Assembly (NCBI GenBank): GCA_014896255.1
Contig: JADBKT010000001.1
Coordinates: forward strand, 119,542 to 183,541
Direction of reading: 5' to 3'
Length of the DNA: 64,000 nucleotides
From: Hydrogenibacillus sp.
GTDB lineage: Bacteria; Bacillota; Bacilli; Thermicanales; DSM-22653
Under the pieces are notes generated by a model. The model did no database searches, had not been told where the DNA came from, and saw only the letters and a program-made list of their open reading frames with translations. Shown piece by piece: positions 35,565 through 43,698 of the stretch (the first letter of the stretch is position 1; each line of letters begins with the position of its first letter). Both the position numbers and the translations under genes were made by a program.

Positions 35565-36218
35565 ATGACCGATCAGGCGACGACCCAGACCGCGCTGCCG
35601 AAGATCGGCGATAAAGCGCCGTATTTTGAGGCCCTGACGACGCACGGCAAGAAGACGCTCGACGATTACAAAGGCCAATGGTTCATCCTCTTCTCCCATC
35701 CGGCGGACTTTACCCCGGTGTGCACGACGGAGTTCATGGCCTTCCAGGAGATCTATCCGGAGCTTAAGAAACGCGGCGTGGAGCTTTTGGGCTTGAGCGT
35801 CGACAGCGTCTATGCGCACATCGCCTGGGTGCGCAACATCCAGGAGCGGACCGGCATCAAGATCGAATTCCCGGTCATCGCCGATCTGGACATGAAGGTC
35901 GCCAACGCCTACGGGATGATCATGCCGCAGCAAAGCTCGACGGAAGCCGTGCGGGCCGTTTTCGTCATCGATCCCGAACAAGTGATCCGGGCGATCATCT
36001 ACTACCCGATGTCCGCCGGCCGCAACATGGACGAAATCCTCCGCCTGGTCGATTCGCTGCAGACGACGGACAAGTACGGCACGCCGACGCCGGCCAACTG
36101 GCGTCCGGGACAGGCGGTCATCGTTCCGCCGCCGAAGACGACGGAAGACGCGGAAAAACGCCTCGAAGAAGGAGGACTCGAAATCGTCGACTGGTACCTG
36201 AGCAAGAAACACGTTTGA
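35565..36218 (+). CDS. 1-Cys peroxiredoxin (Prx6 family)
   Basis: 217 residues. Peroxidatic cysteine C53 in DFTPVCTTEF; this is the only cysteine, so it is a 1-Cys enzyme that needs an outside thiol (bacillithiol or thioredoxin are candidates; both pathways are represented in the window). The C-terminal dimerisation region PTPANWRPGQAVIVPPP is typical of Prx6-like proteins. Start ATG follows CCAAGGAGGCG. Reduces peroxides; monocistronic with a strong terminator. Confidence 0.94.
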   Translation: MTDQATTQTALPKIGDKAPYFEALTTHGKKTLDDYKGQWFILFSHPADFTPVCTTEFMAFQEIYPELKKRGVELLGLSVDSVYAHIAWVRNIQERTGIKIEFPVIADLDMKVANAYGMIMPQQSSTEAVRAVFVIDPEQVIRAIIYYPMSAGRNMDEILRLVDSLQTTDKYGTPTPANWRPGQAVIVPPPKTTEDAEKRLEEGGLEIVDWYLSKKHV

Positions 36219-36260
36219 TCGATCGCCGACCGCAAAGCCCATCGGCGCAGTCAGAAAAGC

Positions 36261-36303
36261 GTGAAAGCCGCCCGCGATCATCGCGGGCGGCTTTCACCTT
36301 TTT
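36261..36303 (+). terminator. Strong intrinsic terminator after the peroxiredoxin
   Basis: Perfect 17-bp inverted repeat GTGAAAGCCGCCCGCGA / TCGCGGGCGGCTTTCAC with three-base loop, followed by CTTTTT. Confidence 0.9.
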
Positions 36304-36405
36304 CCGCGCATTTCGGCGCGTTCCGGCCGTTTTCCCTATAGGCACGGTAAAAACCGAGACATCGATGCGCTTTTTGACAATGTTACAAATTAATCGTCAA
36401 ACATC

Positions 36406-36435
36406 TCGACACCGTCAACACCCCGGCGATATACT
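36406..36435 (+). promoter_or_regulatory. ba3 oxidase operon promoter
   Basis: TCGACA (36406-36411), 18-base spacer, TATACT (36430-36435), about 90 bases before the first subunit gene. The AT-rich stretch just upstream (36371-36405) contains TTTTGAC...GTCAAA arms that might bind a regulator. Confidence 0.55.
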
Positions 36436-36522
36436 CAAGATGAAACATGTGAAAACATGAACAACCCCATCCACCGCCCCGTCCCGTCCATCGAAAACCG
36501 TCCGAAAGGAGGAGTCTTGCCC

Positions 36523-36696
36523 ATGCCCAACCCCGAACCGGGCGTCCGTTCGACCGTCGGAGCGGCCGATCGTCCCCCGCTGGATCCCCACGGCGAACCG
36601 CCGCTCCGCGCGACGCTCGCCTTCAGCTTCACCTTGGGCGCGCTCATCGTCCTCGGGTGGACCGCCGCGTTTTTGCTCTATCTCTGGCGAAGCTGA
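36523..36696 (+). CDS. Cytochrome c oxidase subunit IIa (ba3 type)
   Basis: 57 residues with a proline-rich N-terminus and one membrane helix (LAFSFTLGALIVLGWTAAFLLYLW). Size, single helix and position directly before subunit II identify it as the small helix subunit that in ba3 oxidases replaces the missing first helix of subunit II. Start ATG follows AAAGGAGGAG; an in-frame ATG 22 codons earlier lacks a ribosome-binding site. Confidence 0.85.
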   Translation: MPNPEPGVRSTVGAADRPPLDPHGEPPLRATLAFSFTLGALIVLGWTAAFLLYLWRS

Positions 36697-36736
36697 TCGC
36701 CGCCGATCGGCGCTCGCATGGAAAGGAGGCGACCTC

Positions 36737-37201
36737 ATGACCATCCACCGTTATGAAAAAATATGGCTCACTTTCGGCATCGGCGCCCTGATCGTCTTTT
36801 TATCCATCCTCGGCTTCACCGCCTTCGCCGAAGGGCACACGCCGCCAGGCGGGGTGCTGACCATCGACCCACAGCTCATCGACACCGTCGCGCCGTGGAA
36901 CGCGCCGGGCGTCTACGACCGCGGCGAGCGCGTCGACGTGTACATCGTCGGGCAAGTGTTCGCCTTCAATCCCAATCGCTTCGAAGTGCCCGTCGGTAAA
37001 CCGGTCACCTTCCACGCCGTGACCAAAGACGTCGTGCACAGCTTCACCATCGTCGGCACGACGGTGAACATGATGCTCATCCCCGGATACGTCAACCAGG
37101 CGACCTACACCTTCAAAGAACCCGGCTCATACCTCATCTTGTGCAACGAGTATTGCGGCGCCGGGCACCAGGTCATGCAGGCGGAGGTGATCGTCCGATG
37201 A
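36737..37201 (+). CDS. ba3-type cytochrome c oxidase subunit II
   Basis: 154 residues: one N-terminal helix and a periplasmic-type cupredoxin domain. The dinuclear CuA site is complete: H101, C136, C140, H144 and M147 (CNEYCGAGHQVM). Accepts electrons from cytochrome c. Start follows AAAGGAGGCGACC. The stop overlaps the subunit I start (ATGA). Confidence 0.95.
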   Translation: MTIHRYEKIWLTFGIGALIVFLSILGFTAFAEGHTPPGGVLTIDPQLIDTVAPWNAPGVYDRGERVDVYIVGQVFAFNPNRFEVPVGKPVTFHAVTKDVVHSFTIVGTTVNMMLIPGYVNQATYTFKEPGSYLILCNEYCGAGHQVMQAEVIVR

Positions 37202-38871
37202 ACGCCCGCGCGACAGCCGTTCCGAACACCCATCCGCCGGCCCGGATGCACCTGTTCGTCGCCTTTTTGACCGTCCTGATCGGCGCCCTCTGCGGTCTTC
37301 TGCAGGCCTTCGTCAGGGCCGGGTGGATCGTCCTCCCCAACTGGCTGAGCTATTACGCCGTCCTCACCGTCCACGGCGTGCTGCTCGCCCTCGTCTCCAC
37401 GACGTACTTCATCTTCGCCTATCTGCTCGCCGGAAACGGCGCAACCCTGGGAGACCTATCCCGCGGGCAAAAGCGGTTGGTCGTCGCCGGCTTTTGGATC
37501 ATGAACGTCGGCGTCGTCCTCGCCGCGGCGATGATCCTCTCCGGCAACGCGAGCGTGCTGTACACTTTTTACCTGCCGCTTCAGGCGCATCCGCTCTTTT
37601 ACATCGGCCTCGCCCTCTTCGTCGTCGGCACGTGGGCCGTCTCCGCGGGACTGCTCGCCCAATATTTCGCCTGGAAAAAAGCGCACCCGAACGCGCGCAC
37701 GCCGCTTTTCGCCTTCCTCTCCACCGTGACGCTCTTCCTCTGGTGGATCGCCAGCCTCGGCGTCGCCGCCACCGTCCTCTTTCAGATGATCCCGCTTTCC
37801 CTCGGCTGGGTCCGCGGCGTGAACGTCGAGCTGTCACGCACCCTCTTCTGGTACTTCGGCCACCCGCTCGTCTATTTCTGGCTGCTTCCGACCTACATGG
37901 TCTGGTACGTCAACCTGCCGAAACTGATCGGCGGAAAGCTCTTCAGCGATACGCTGGCCCGCTTCGCCTTTCTGCTCTTCCTCGTCTTCTCCTTCCCCGT
38001 CGGCGTTCACCATCAACTGACCGAGCCGGGCATCCAGGACGGCTGGAAATTCCTTCACGTCATCCTCACCTTCATGGTCGCCGTCCCCTCGCTCATGACG
38101 GCGTTCAACGTCTTCGCCTCGTTCGAACTCACGGCCTTGGAAAAAGGGCAGCGCGGCCCGTTCGGCTGGATGCGGTCGCTCCCGTGGAGCGACGTGCGCT
38201 TCCTCGCCCCATTTATCGGCATGCTCTTTTTCATCCCCGGCGGCATCGGCGGGCTCATCAACGCCAGCTACCAGATGAACGCCATGGTGCACAACACCCT
38301 CTTCGTCGTCGGGCATTTCCACATCACCGTCGGCACGCCGGTCATGCTCACCTTCTTCGGGCTCTCCTACTGGCTCATCCCGCACCTTACCGGGCGGACG
38401 CTCACCCCGTGGGCGATGCGCCTCGGCCTCGTGCAGACCGCCTTCTGGGCTTCAGGGATGCTCCTCATGTCTACCGCCCAGCACGCCCTCGGGCTCATGG
38501 GCGCGCCGCGCCGGACGGATTTTACCACCTACCAAAACCACCCGGCGGCCGAAAGATGGTTTGACACCCCCATCGCCAACTACGCCACCATGGCCATAGG
38601 CGGCGCGCTCCTCTTTGTCGGGGCCATGCTGATGATCGGCCTCGCCGTCTATCTTGCCTTCTTTGCGCCGAAAAACGCGGCAAACCCCGACACACGGACC
38701 GCTTTCCCCTTGGCCGATGCGGCCGATCCCCATCCCCAACCGGCGTTTCTGGAAAACTGGCGGCTGTGGCTCACGCTGACGGCGGTGCTCATCTTCATCG
38801 CCTACACCATTCCGCTGATCGACATCGCAAGCCACGGCGCGCCGCTTGTGCGCGGACTGCGAACGTGGTAG
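37198..38871 (+). CDS. ba3-type cytochrome c oxidase subunit I
   Basis: 557 residues, about 13 membrane helices. Family-B haem-copper oxidase: low-spin haem ligand H59 (TVHGVLL), the CuB histidine and cross-linked tyrosine in FGHPLVYFW, the two CuB histidines in GVHHQLTEP, and the haem a3/haem b histidines in VVGHFHITVG. Reduces oxygen to water and pumps protons; ba3 enzymes have high oxygen affinity, common in thermophiles. Third gene of a IIa-II-I operon. No haem-copper assembly genes or subunit III are nearby. Confidence 0.96.
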   Translation: MNARATAVPNTHPPARMHLFVAFLTVLIGALCGLLQAFVRAGWIVLPNWLSYYAVLTVHGVLLALVSTTYFIFAYLLAGNGATLGDLSRGQKRLVVAGFWIMNVGVVLAAAMILSGNASVLYTFYLPLQAHPLFYIGLALFVVGTWAVSAGLLAQYFAWKKAHPNARTPLFAFLSTVTLFLWWIASLGVAATVLFQMIPLSLGWVRGVNVELSRTLFWYFGHPLVYFWLLPTYMVWYVNLPKLIGGKLFSDTLARFAFLLFLVFSFPVGVHHQLTEPGIQDGWKFLHVILTFMVAVPSLMTAFNVFASFELTALEKGQRGPFGWMRSLPWSDVRFLAPFIGMLFFIPGGIGGLINASYQMNAMVHNTLFVVGHFHITVGTPVMLTFFGLSYWLIPHLTGRTLTPWAMRLGLVQTAFWASGMLLMSTAQHALGLMGAPRRTDFTTYQNHPAAERWFDTPIANYATMAIGGALLFVGAMLMIGLAVYLAFFAPKNAANPDTRTAFPLADAADPHPQPAFLENWRLWLTLTAVLIFIAYTIPLIDIASHGAPLVRGLRTW

Positions 38872-38897
38872 CCATGCGGACGGACGCAACCGAACCG

Positions 38898-38939
38898 AAA
38901 CCCTGAACGCGCCGGTCGGCGTTGTTCAGGGTTTTTTTT
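38898..38939 (+). terminator. Terminator of the ba3 oxidase operon
   Basis: AAACCCTGAAC, 15-base loop, GTTCAGGGTTTTTTTT. Eleven-base stem with a strong U run. Confidence 0.9.
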
Positions 38940-39042
38940 GCGTTGGATCTCCACTTCGGCGGGAGCACGGCGGAAAAACCGTGTAAAATAGGAACAGGAA
39001 GCCCGTGATCACACATCCAGGGATGTCAACCATCGGGAGGGG

Positions 39043-39882
39043 ATGAACGTGACGATCGGCGTGGCTTTAGGCGGCGGCGCGGTGCGCGGCCTGGCGCATA
39101 TCGGCGTGCTCAAAGCGTTCAAGCGCCACGGGATCCCGATCGATTTTATCGCCGGCACGAGCATCGGCGGAGCCATCGGCGGTCTGGTCGCGGCGGGAAT
39201 CGACATCGAAGAACTGGAATCGTTCATCCTTTCATATCCTTGGTACCGGCTGGTCGATGTGGGTGTGGGCAAAGGCGGCATCCTTTCCGGGAACCGCATC
39301 CGAGATGCGCTGATGGAGCTGTTGAAGCAAAAAGGGATGGCGGAAACGCGCATTGAAGATTTGCCGATCCCCTTTCGAGCGGTATCCGTCGATTTGATCA
39401 AAGGCCAGCCGTACATATGGGAGCGCGGGCCCCTCATCCTCGCCATTCGCGCCACCACCTCCATCCCGGGCATTTTCGCCCCCGTCACTTATCAGGATAT
39501 GGTGTTGGTGGACGGCGGGGTTTTGAACAACCTTCCCGCCGATCTCATCCGTCAGGCGGGGGTCGAACGGGTGATCGCCGTGGACGTCGAACGGGAACAT
39601 GAAGCGCGCGAACCCCGCAATCTGTGGGAAGTCATCTATCGATCGTATACGATCATGTCCGTGGCGCTGCGCCGCTCGAATTTGCAATATGCCGACCGGG
39701 TGCTCCGCCCGAACGTCGGTCATATCCTCGCTTTGGACCTCACCAAAATGAAGGAAAGCATTCAGGCCGGCGAGGAAGAGGCCCTCCTCCACATCGAAGA
39801 GATCCGAAAGTGGCGACTTCAGGCCGTCCCGGACAACAGGCGCGAGCATCTGCCGACCGAAACAGAGACGGCGCGACATTAA
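39043..39882 (+). CDS. Patatin-like phospholipase (RssA-type)
   Basis: About 279 residues. Ser-Asp dyad hydrolase: oxyanion GGGAVRG, nucleophile elbow GTSIGG and catalytic aspartate in LVDGGVLNNLP. Probably a membrane lipid hydrolase; substrate unknown. GGGAGGGG touches the ATG at 39043 and is six bases from an in-frame GTG at 39049, which may be the real start. The stop codon lies inside the terminator stem. Confidence 0.92.
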   Translation: MNVTIGVALGGGAVRGLAHIGVLKAFKRHGIPIDFIAGTSIGGAIGGLVAAGIDIEELESFILSYPWYRLVDVGVGKGGILSGNRIRDALMELLKQKGMAETRIEDLPIPFRAVSVDLIKGQPYIWERGPLILAIRATTSIPGIFAPVTYQDMVLVDGGVLNNLPADLIRQAGVERVIAVDVEREHEAREPRNLWEVIYRSYTIMSVALRRSNLQYADRVLRPNVGHILALDLTKMKESIQAGEEEALLHIEEIRKWRLQAVPDNRREHLPTETETARH

Positions 39883-39905
39883 GCGGCGCCGTCTCTTGTT
39901 TTTAT
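39865..39905 (+). terminator. Terminator overlapping the patatin stop codon
   Basis: GAGACGGCGC / GCGCCGTCTC perfect 10-base stem with an 11-base loop that contains the TAA stop, then TTGTTTTTA. Confidence 0.8.
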
Positions 39906-39931
39906 GTGCGCTCGCTTTTTATGTGCGCTCG
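39899..39931. repeat. 16-bp tandem duplication at the niaR 3' end
   Basis: TTTTTATGTGCGCTCG occurs twice, separated by one C. The second copy includes the niaR stop codon and last codons. Probably a small slippage duplication. Confidence 0.8.
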
Positions 39932-40479
39932 ACGGGAAAGCCGTCGGCGATGAGCGCCCGGATCGCCCGTTCGATGTCATCCGCCTCGGCGGCGACGAGC
40001 GTATGATAGTGAAATCCGCCGGTCCACTCGCTGAACAGCGGCAGACTGGACGCCTGCCGGCGCGCGACAAAATCGCGGATATCCTTCGGCGTGGCGATGT
40101 TCAGTTCGGCGGTGAGCCGCCCGTATACCGGGTGCGCGATCATCACGTCTTTCACCTTGACATGATGGGAGACGATCAGCTCCAGCTCGCGCGCCAACCG
40201 TTCCGGCGGATGCGAGATGCCGATCACTTCGTGTTGCGCCTCATCCGGCGCTTCCTCCAGCACGTACCCGCGAATCGTGCTCGTGATGCGATGGCCGTCT
40301 TTGCGCAAAAAAGCGATATCCTGGACCAGCGTCTGCCGGCTGATGCCGAGCGCCTGAGCCAAATCCGCCCCTTTGATCGGCTCCCGCGCCCGCCGCAGCC
40401 GGTCAAGCACGGCCGATCTCCGGGCTTCGCTGCCGAGTTCGTTCATCCGTTCGTGCACCCCATCGTTCACCTGCTTCAT
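39919..40479 (-). CDS. niaR: NiaR-type transcriptional repressor (HTH_11 + 3H)
   Basis: 186 residues. N-terminal winged helix (LDRLRRAREPIKGADLAQALGISRQTLVQDIAFLRKDGH) and C-terminal 3H domain with its three conserved histidines (SHHVKVKDVMIAHPVYG; GGFHYHTLVA). NiaR (YrxA) senses nicotinic acid and represses NAD-synthesis genes in Firmicutes. None of those genes is next to it here, so it probably acts elsewhere. Start ATG follows GAAGAGGCG. Confidence 0.92.
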   Translation of the reverse strand: MKQVNDGVHERMNELGSEARRSAVLDRLRRAREPIKGADLAQALGISRQTLVQDIAFLRKDGHRITSTIRGYVLEEAPDEAQHEVIGISHPPERLARELELIVSHHVKVKDVMIAHPVYGRLTAELNIATPKDIRDFVARRQASSLPLFSEWTGGFHYHTLVAAEADDIERAIRALIADGFPVERT

Positions 40480-40564
40480 CGCCTCTTCGCTTCCGTCATC
40501 AACATCAGTCTACCGCACCCGAACCGCATCGTCCAGGATCCATCGCGGGATGCTCGTTCAGATA

Positions 40565-40593
40565 TTGACAAAAGGGGAGTTCTTCAATACGAT
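40565..40593 (+). promoter_or_regulatory. Promoter of the CstB-like gene
   Basis: Consensus TTGACA (40565-40570), 17 bases, TACGAT (40588-40593). The putative operator follows at about +4. Confidence 0.65.
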
Positions 40594-40603
40594 TATCCTT
40601 GAA

Positions 40604-40619
40604 ATACAATAGGGGGTAT
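40604..40619. promoter_or_regulatory. CsoR/CstR-like operator candidate
   Basis: ATAC-AATAGGGG-GTAT: inverted ATAC/GTAT arms with a G-tract in the middle, resembling the operators of CsoR/RcnR-family repressors such as the persulfide sensor CstR. It overlaps the expected transcription start of the CstB-like gene, a known CstR target in S. aureus. Confidence 0.5.
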
Positions 40620-40648
40620 CCTAATTGTTTTCATAAGGAGGGTTTGTC

Positions 40649-42058
40649 GTGCTGCTCCGTTACTTCTACGACGAGAAGCTTTCGCACGCTTCTTACCTCG
40701 TCGGCTGCCAAGCCACCGGCGAGGCGATGGTCATCGACCCGGCGCGCAACATCGAGCCCTACCTCGACGTCGCCGACCGCGAGGGCTTGCGCATCGTCGC
40801 CGCCGCCGAGACGCACATCCACGCCGACTTCGTCTCCGGTGCCCGGGAACTCGCCGACCGCGTCGGCGCGACCTTGTATCTCTCCGACGAAGGCGACGAG
40901 CACTGGAAGTACCAGTATCTCGACACCGTTTTCCACCGGCTCGTCAAAGACGGCGATACGATCCAGATCGGCAACATCCGCCTCGAGGTCATGCATACCC
41001 CCGGGCATACCCCGGAGCACATCTCCCTCGTCCTCTATGACCTCCCGACGACGGACAAGCCGATCGGCATCTTCACCGGCGACTTCGTCTTCGTCGGCGA
41101 CGTCGGCCGCCCCGACCTCCTGGAAGAAGCCGCGGGGATCAAAGGCACCGCCGTCCCCGGCGCCCGGCAGATGTTCCGGAGCTTACAGCGCTTCCGCGAA
41201 CTGCCCGACCACGTCCAAGTGTGGCCGGCCCACGGCGCCGGAAGCGCCTGCGGGAAAGCCCTCGGCGCAGTGCCCTCGTCCACCGTCGGGTATGAGCGGC
41301 TCACCAACTGGGCCCTCATGATCGACGACGAAGAGACGTTCGTCAAGGAGCTGCTTGCCGACCAGCCGGAGCCGCCGAAATACTTCAAGCACATGAAGCG
41401 CATCAACAAGGAAGGCCCGGCGCTCTTGCGCGAGCTTCAAGCGCTGCCGCGCCTGTACCCGGCGAAGGAGATCATCGACCGTCTGCTTCATGAAGGAGCG
41501 CAGATCGTCGACACCCGCCCGGCGGAGAAGTTTGCGGCGGCGCACCTGAAGGGCTCGATCAACATCCCGCTGGGCAAATCGTTTACCAACTGGTCCGGCT
41601 GGCTCATCGACTACGATCGGCCGCTCTACGTCATCGCCGGTCGGGAGTCGATCGACGAAGTACGGGCGGCGCTCTTTTCCATCGGCATCGACAACGTCGA
41701 AGGGTACATCGATCCCGGTTTCGCGAACCCGTTCCGAGATGCGCGCCTTGCGCTCGATCACTACGCGAGCGTCGAGCCGAGCCAGGTGAAGGACCGCCTC
41801 GGAGAGTACTTCGTCCTCGACGTGCGGAACAAAAGCGAAAGGAAAGCCGGGCACATCGACGGCGCGCAGCACATCATGCTCGGGTACTTGCCGGACCGCC
41901 TGAACGAAGTGCCGAAAAACAGGCCGATCCTCGTGCACTGCGAGCTCGGCGGACGCTCGGCGATTGCCGCGAGCATCTTGAAGGCGCACGGCTATGAACA
42001 CGTCTATAACCTCGCCGGCGGCTACGCGCGCTTTAAAGCGGAGACGCACGCCCCGTAA
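40649..42058 (+). CDS. CstB-like persulfide dioxygenase-sulfurtransferase (MBL + two rhodanese domains)
   Basis: 469 residues. Metallo-beta-lactamase domain with H56-x-H58-x-D60 (THIHAD) and later HTPGHTPEH iron ligands, followed by two rhodanese domains. The first rhodanese lacks its cysteine (YVIAGRES); the second has C431 in VHCELGGRSA. C201 in AGSACGKAL is also conserved in CstB, which has exactly this domain order. Oxidises low-molecular-weight persulfides to thiosulfate or sulfite in sulfide detoxification. GTG start with AAGGAGGG. Single gene; no CstR, CstA or Sqr gene is adjacent. Confidence 0.9.
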   Translation: MLLRYFYDEKLSHASYLVGCQATGEAMVIDPARNIEPYLDVADREGLRIVAAAETHIHADFVSGARELADRVGATLYLSDEGDEHWKYQYLDTVFHRLVKDGDTIQIGNIRLEVMHTPGHTPEHISLVLYDLPTTDKPIGIFTGDFVFVGDVGRPDLLEEAAGIKGTAVPGARQMFRSLQRFRELPDHVQVWPAHGAGSACGKALGAVPSSTVGYERLTNWALMIDDEETFVKELLADQPEPPKYFKHMKRINKEGPALLRELQALPRLYPAKEIIDRLLHEGAQIVDTRPAEKFAAAHLKGSINIPLGKSFTNWSGWLIDYDRPLYVIAGRESIDEVRAALFSIGIDNVEGYIDPGFANPFRDARLALDHYASVEPSQVKDRLGEYFVLDVRNKSERKAGHIDGAQHIMLGYLPDRLNEVPKNRPILVHCELGGRSAIAASILKAHGYEHVYNLAGGYARFKAETHAP

Positions 42059-42123
42059 GCGCCCCGTTCAACGTCTGAGCCTCGATCGGCATGCGCCCCC
42101 GTGACGCTTCATGTCGACATGGC

Positions 42124-42152
42124 TTGACTTTCCCGACGGCATCCGTTAAGCT
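42124..42152 (+). promoter_or_regulatory. Promoter of the riboswitch-terC unit
   Basis: TTGACT (42124-42129), 17 bases, TAAGCT (42147-42152), about 25 bases before the first conserved riboswitch bases. Confidence 0.6.
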
Positions 42153-42164
42153 GAGCATGTGACA

Positions 42165-42310
42165 ATCGAATGCGTGCATGGGGGAGTAGCCTAGAACGAA
42201 CGATCCGGCCGTCAAGACGGATGTCACGGGACTTCCCGGTCGGATCGGCGGGAGCGAAAGAAGCGTTAACATCCTGCAGGCGAGACCTTTGCCCGGCATG
42301 AAGCGCGCCC
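42165..42310 (+). promoter_or_regulatory. yybP-ykoY manganese riboswitch
   Basis: Two hallmark blocks are present at the expected distance: GGGGGAGTAGCC near 42180 and GCGAGACCTTTGCC near 42280-42293, with GTCA/CACGGG helices between. This motif binds Mn2+ (with Mg2+) and turns on manganese-export genes. It precedes a TerC-family gene, a classical yybP-ykoY target. The remaining leader (42310-42411) leads into a terminator that is the likely expression platform. Exact ends are estimates. Confidence 0.85.
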
Positions 42311-42411
42311 GGTACACACCGGCGCGCTGAAGCGGCCGTTTTCGGCAAAGGCGATCCGGCGCTCTCGAATCTCGTTTTCGGCTTTCCTGCGGCACCCCGG
42401 AATCGTGCGAC

Positions 42412-42441
42412 AAAAGCCTCTGCCGAACGGCAGAGGCTTTT
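42412..42441 (+). terminator. Riboswitch-controlled terminator before terC
   Basis: AAAAGCCTCTGCC / GGCAGAGGCTTTT: perfect 13-base stem with GAAC loop, only 30 bases before the terC start. Expected to form without manganese. Confidence 0.75.
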
Positions 42442-42471
42442 CATATTCCCCGTTCAAGGAGGAGACCCCCT

Positions 42472-43164
42472 TTGCCGACCCTGCTTACCAGCGATTTCTG
42501 GCTCGCGCTCGGAGCGATCGTCGTCATCGATCTCGTTCTGGCCGGCGACAACGCCCTCGTGATCGCCATGGCCGCCCGGCGTTTGAATCCGACCATGCAA
42601 AGAAGGGCTATTTACATCGGAACCGCTTTGGCCGTCGCCATCCGCGCCCTGGCCACGATCGGCATCGTCTTCCTGCTCAAAATCCCCTTGCTCATGGCCG
42701 CCGGCGGCCTCTTTCTCATCGTCATCGGCTACCGGCTGCTCGTCGAGCGGCGCGCGAGAAGCGGGGCCAAAGACACCGGCGACATATGGTCGGCGGTGCG
42801 CACGATCGCCTTGGCCGACACGATCATGAGCCTCGACAACGTCCTCGCCGTCGCCGGTGCGGCACGGCACGACGTACTGCTCGTCGTCTTGGGGCTTCTG
42901 ATCAGCATCCCGATCATGGTCTTCGGCAGCACGCTCATCCTCCGCCTGATCGAACGCTTTCCGTTTCTGCTCGCCGTCGGCGCATGGGTCATCGAATGGA
43001 CGGCGTTCGGGATGATCGCCGACGATCCGCTCCTCAGCCGTTTCTTCGACGACAGCGTCGTACATGCCGCCTGGACGATCCTGCTCCCCCTGATCGTCGT
43101 CGCCTACGGGTGGTGGAAACGGCCCAAAACGGCCGCCGTCTCAACCTCGGCCGAGCGCCGGTAG
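42472..43164 (+). CDS. TerC-family membrane protein (YjbE/YkoY-like, probable manganese exporter)
   Basis: 230 residues, about seven membrane helices. Conserved acidic helices: D20...D26-N27 in DLVLAGDNALVIA and the second-repeat DTIMSLDNVLAVAG, which form the metal path in TerC proteins. Start TTG follows AAGGAGGAG. Manganese riboswitch upstream makes Mn2+ export the best guess, either at the membrane or for secreted metalloproteins. Its 3' end overlaps dihydrofolate reductase by 24 bases on the opposite strand. Confidence 0.9.
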   Translation: MPTLLTSDFWLALGAIVVIDLVLAGDNALVIAMAARRLNPTMQRRAIYIGTALAVAIRALATIGIVFLLKIPLLMAAGGLFLIVIGYRLLVERRARSGAKDTGDIWSAVRTIALADTIMSLDNVLAVAGAARHDVLLVVLGLLISIPIMVFGSTLILRLIERFPFLLAVGAWVIEWTAFGMIADDPLLSRFFDDSVVHAAWTILLPLIVVAYGWWKRPKTAAVSTSAERR

Positions 43165-43698
43165 AAGTCCGGACGGATCGCCGCATCCGCCGCACGACTT
43201 CCGGACGTACGTTTCGATCGAAAACGCATAGGCATGCCGCGCATCCCGGGGATGCCGACGGCGATCGACGAGCGTCCACGCCGTGCGGTCCCACGCCGGA
43301 AAGAAAACATCGCCGCCCGTGTCGGCATCGACGACCGTGAGCAAAAGCCGCGCAACATCCGGGAAAAATTCGCGAAATATCTGCGCGCCCCCGATGACGA
43401 AAAGCGCCGTCTCGCCGTACGTCCGCCGCACGTCGTCCGCTTCGGCGAACAGCCGCACCTCTTCGGGCAGCAGAGAGCGGACGAGCGTCCGGCTCAAGAC
43501 GACGTTCTCCCGCCCCGGAAGCGGCCGGCCGATCGCCGCATACGTCAAGCGTCCCATGAGCACCGGATGCCCCATCGTCGTCCGACGAAAATGCGCGAGA
43601 TCATCCGGCAGGTGCCACGGCAGGCGACCGCCTTGGCCGATGGCCCCGCGCCGGTCGACGGCGGCGATGATCGTCCACGGCTTTCGCCCGTCAATCAT
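43141..43698 (-). CDS. folA: Dihydrofolate reductase
   Basis: About 185 residues. IIAAVDRRGAIGQGGRLPWHLPDDLAHFRRTTMGHPVLMGRLTY is the diagnostic N-terminal part, with the catalytic acid as the DD of LPDDL; VIGGAQIFREFFPD is the second NADPH motif. Makes tetrahydrofolate. Start ATG at 43698 gives the usual length and overlaps the fur stop; an ATG at 43737 would add 13 residues, neither having a strong ribosome-binding site. A Cys/Gly-rich C-terminal tail is unusual. No thyA nearby. Confidence 0.92.
   Translation of the reverse strand: MIDGRKPWTIIAAVDRRGAIGQGGRLPWHLPDDLAHFRRTTMGHPVLMGRLTYAAIGRPLPGRENVVLSRTLVRSLLPEEVRLFAEADDVRRTYGETALFVIGGAQIFREFFPDVARLLLTVVDADTGGDVFFPAWDRTAWTLVDRRRHPRDARHAYAFSIETYVRKSCGGCGDPSGLLPALGRG

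Noticed and set aside
36371..36405. TTTTGAC...GTCAAA arms as an FNR- or Rex-type site before the oxidase operon
   Set aside because: Does not fit TGTGA-N6-TCACA or TTGTGAA-N4-TTCACAA; arms too far apart for a typical dimer site.
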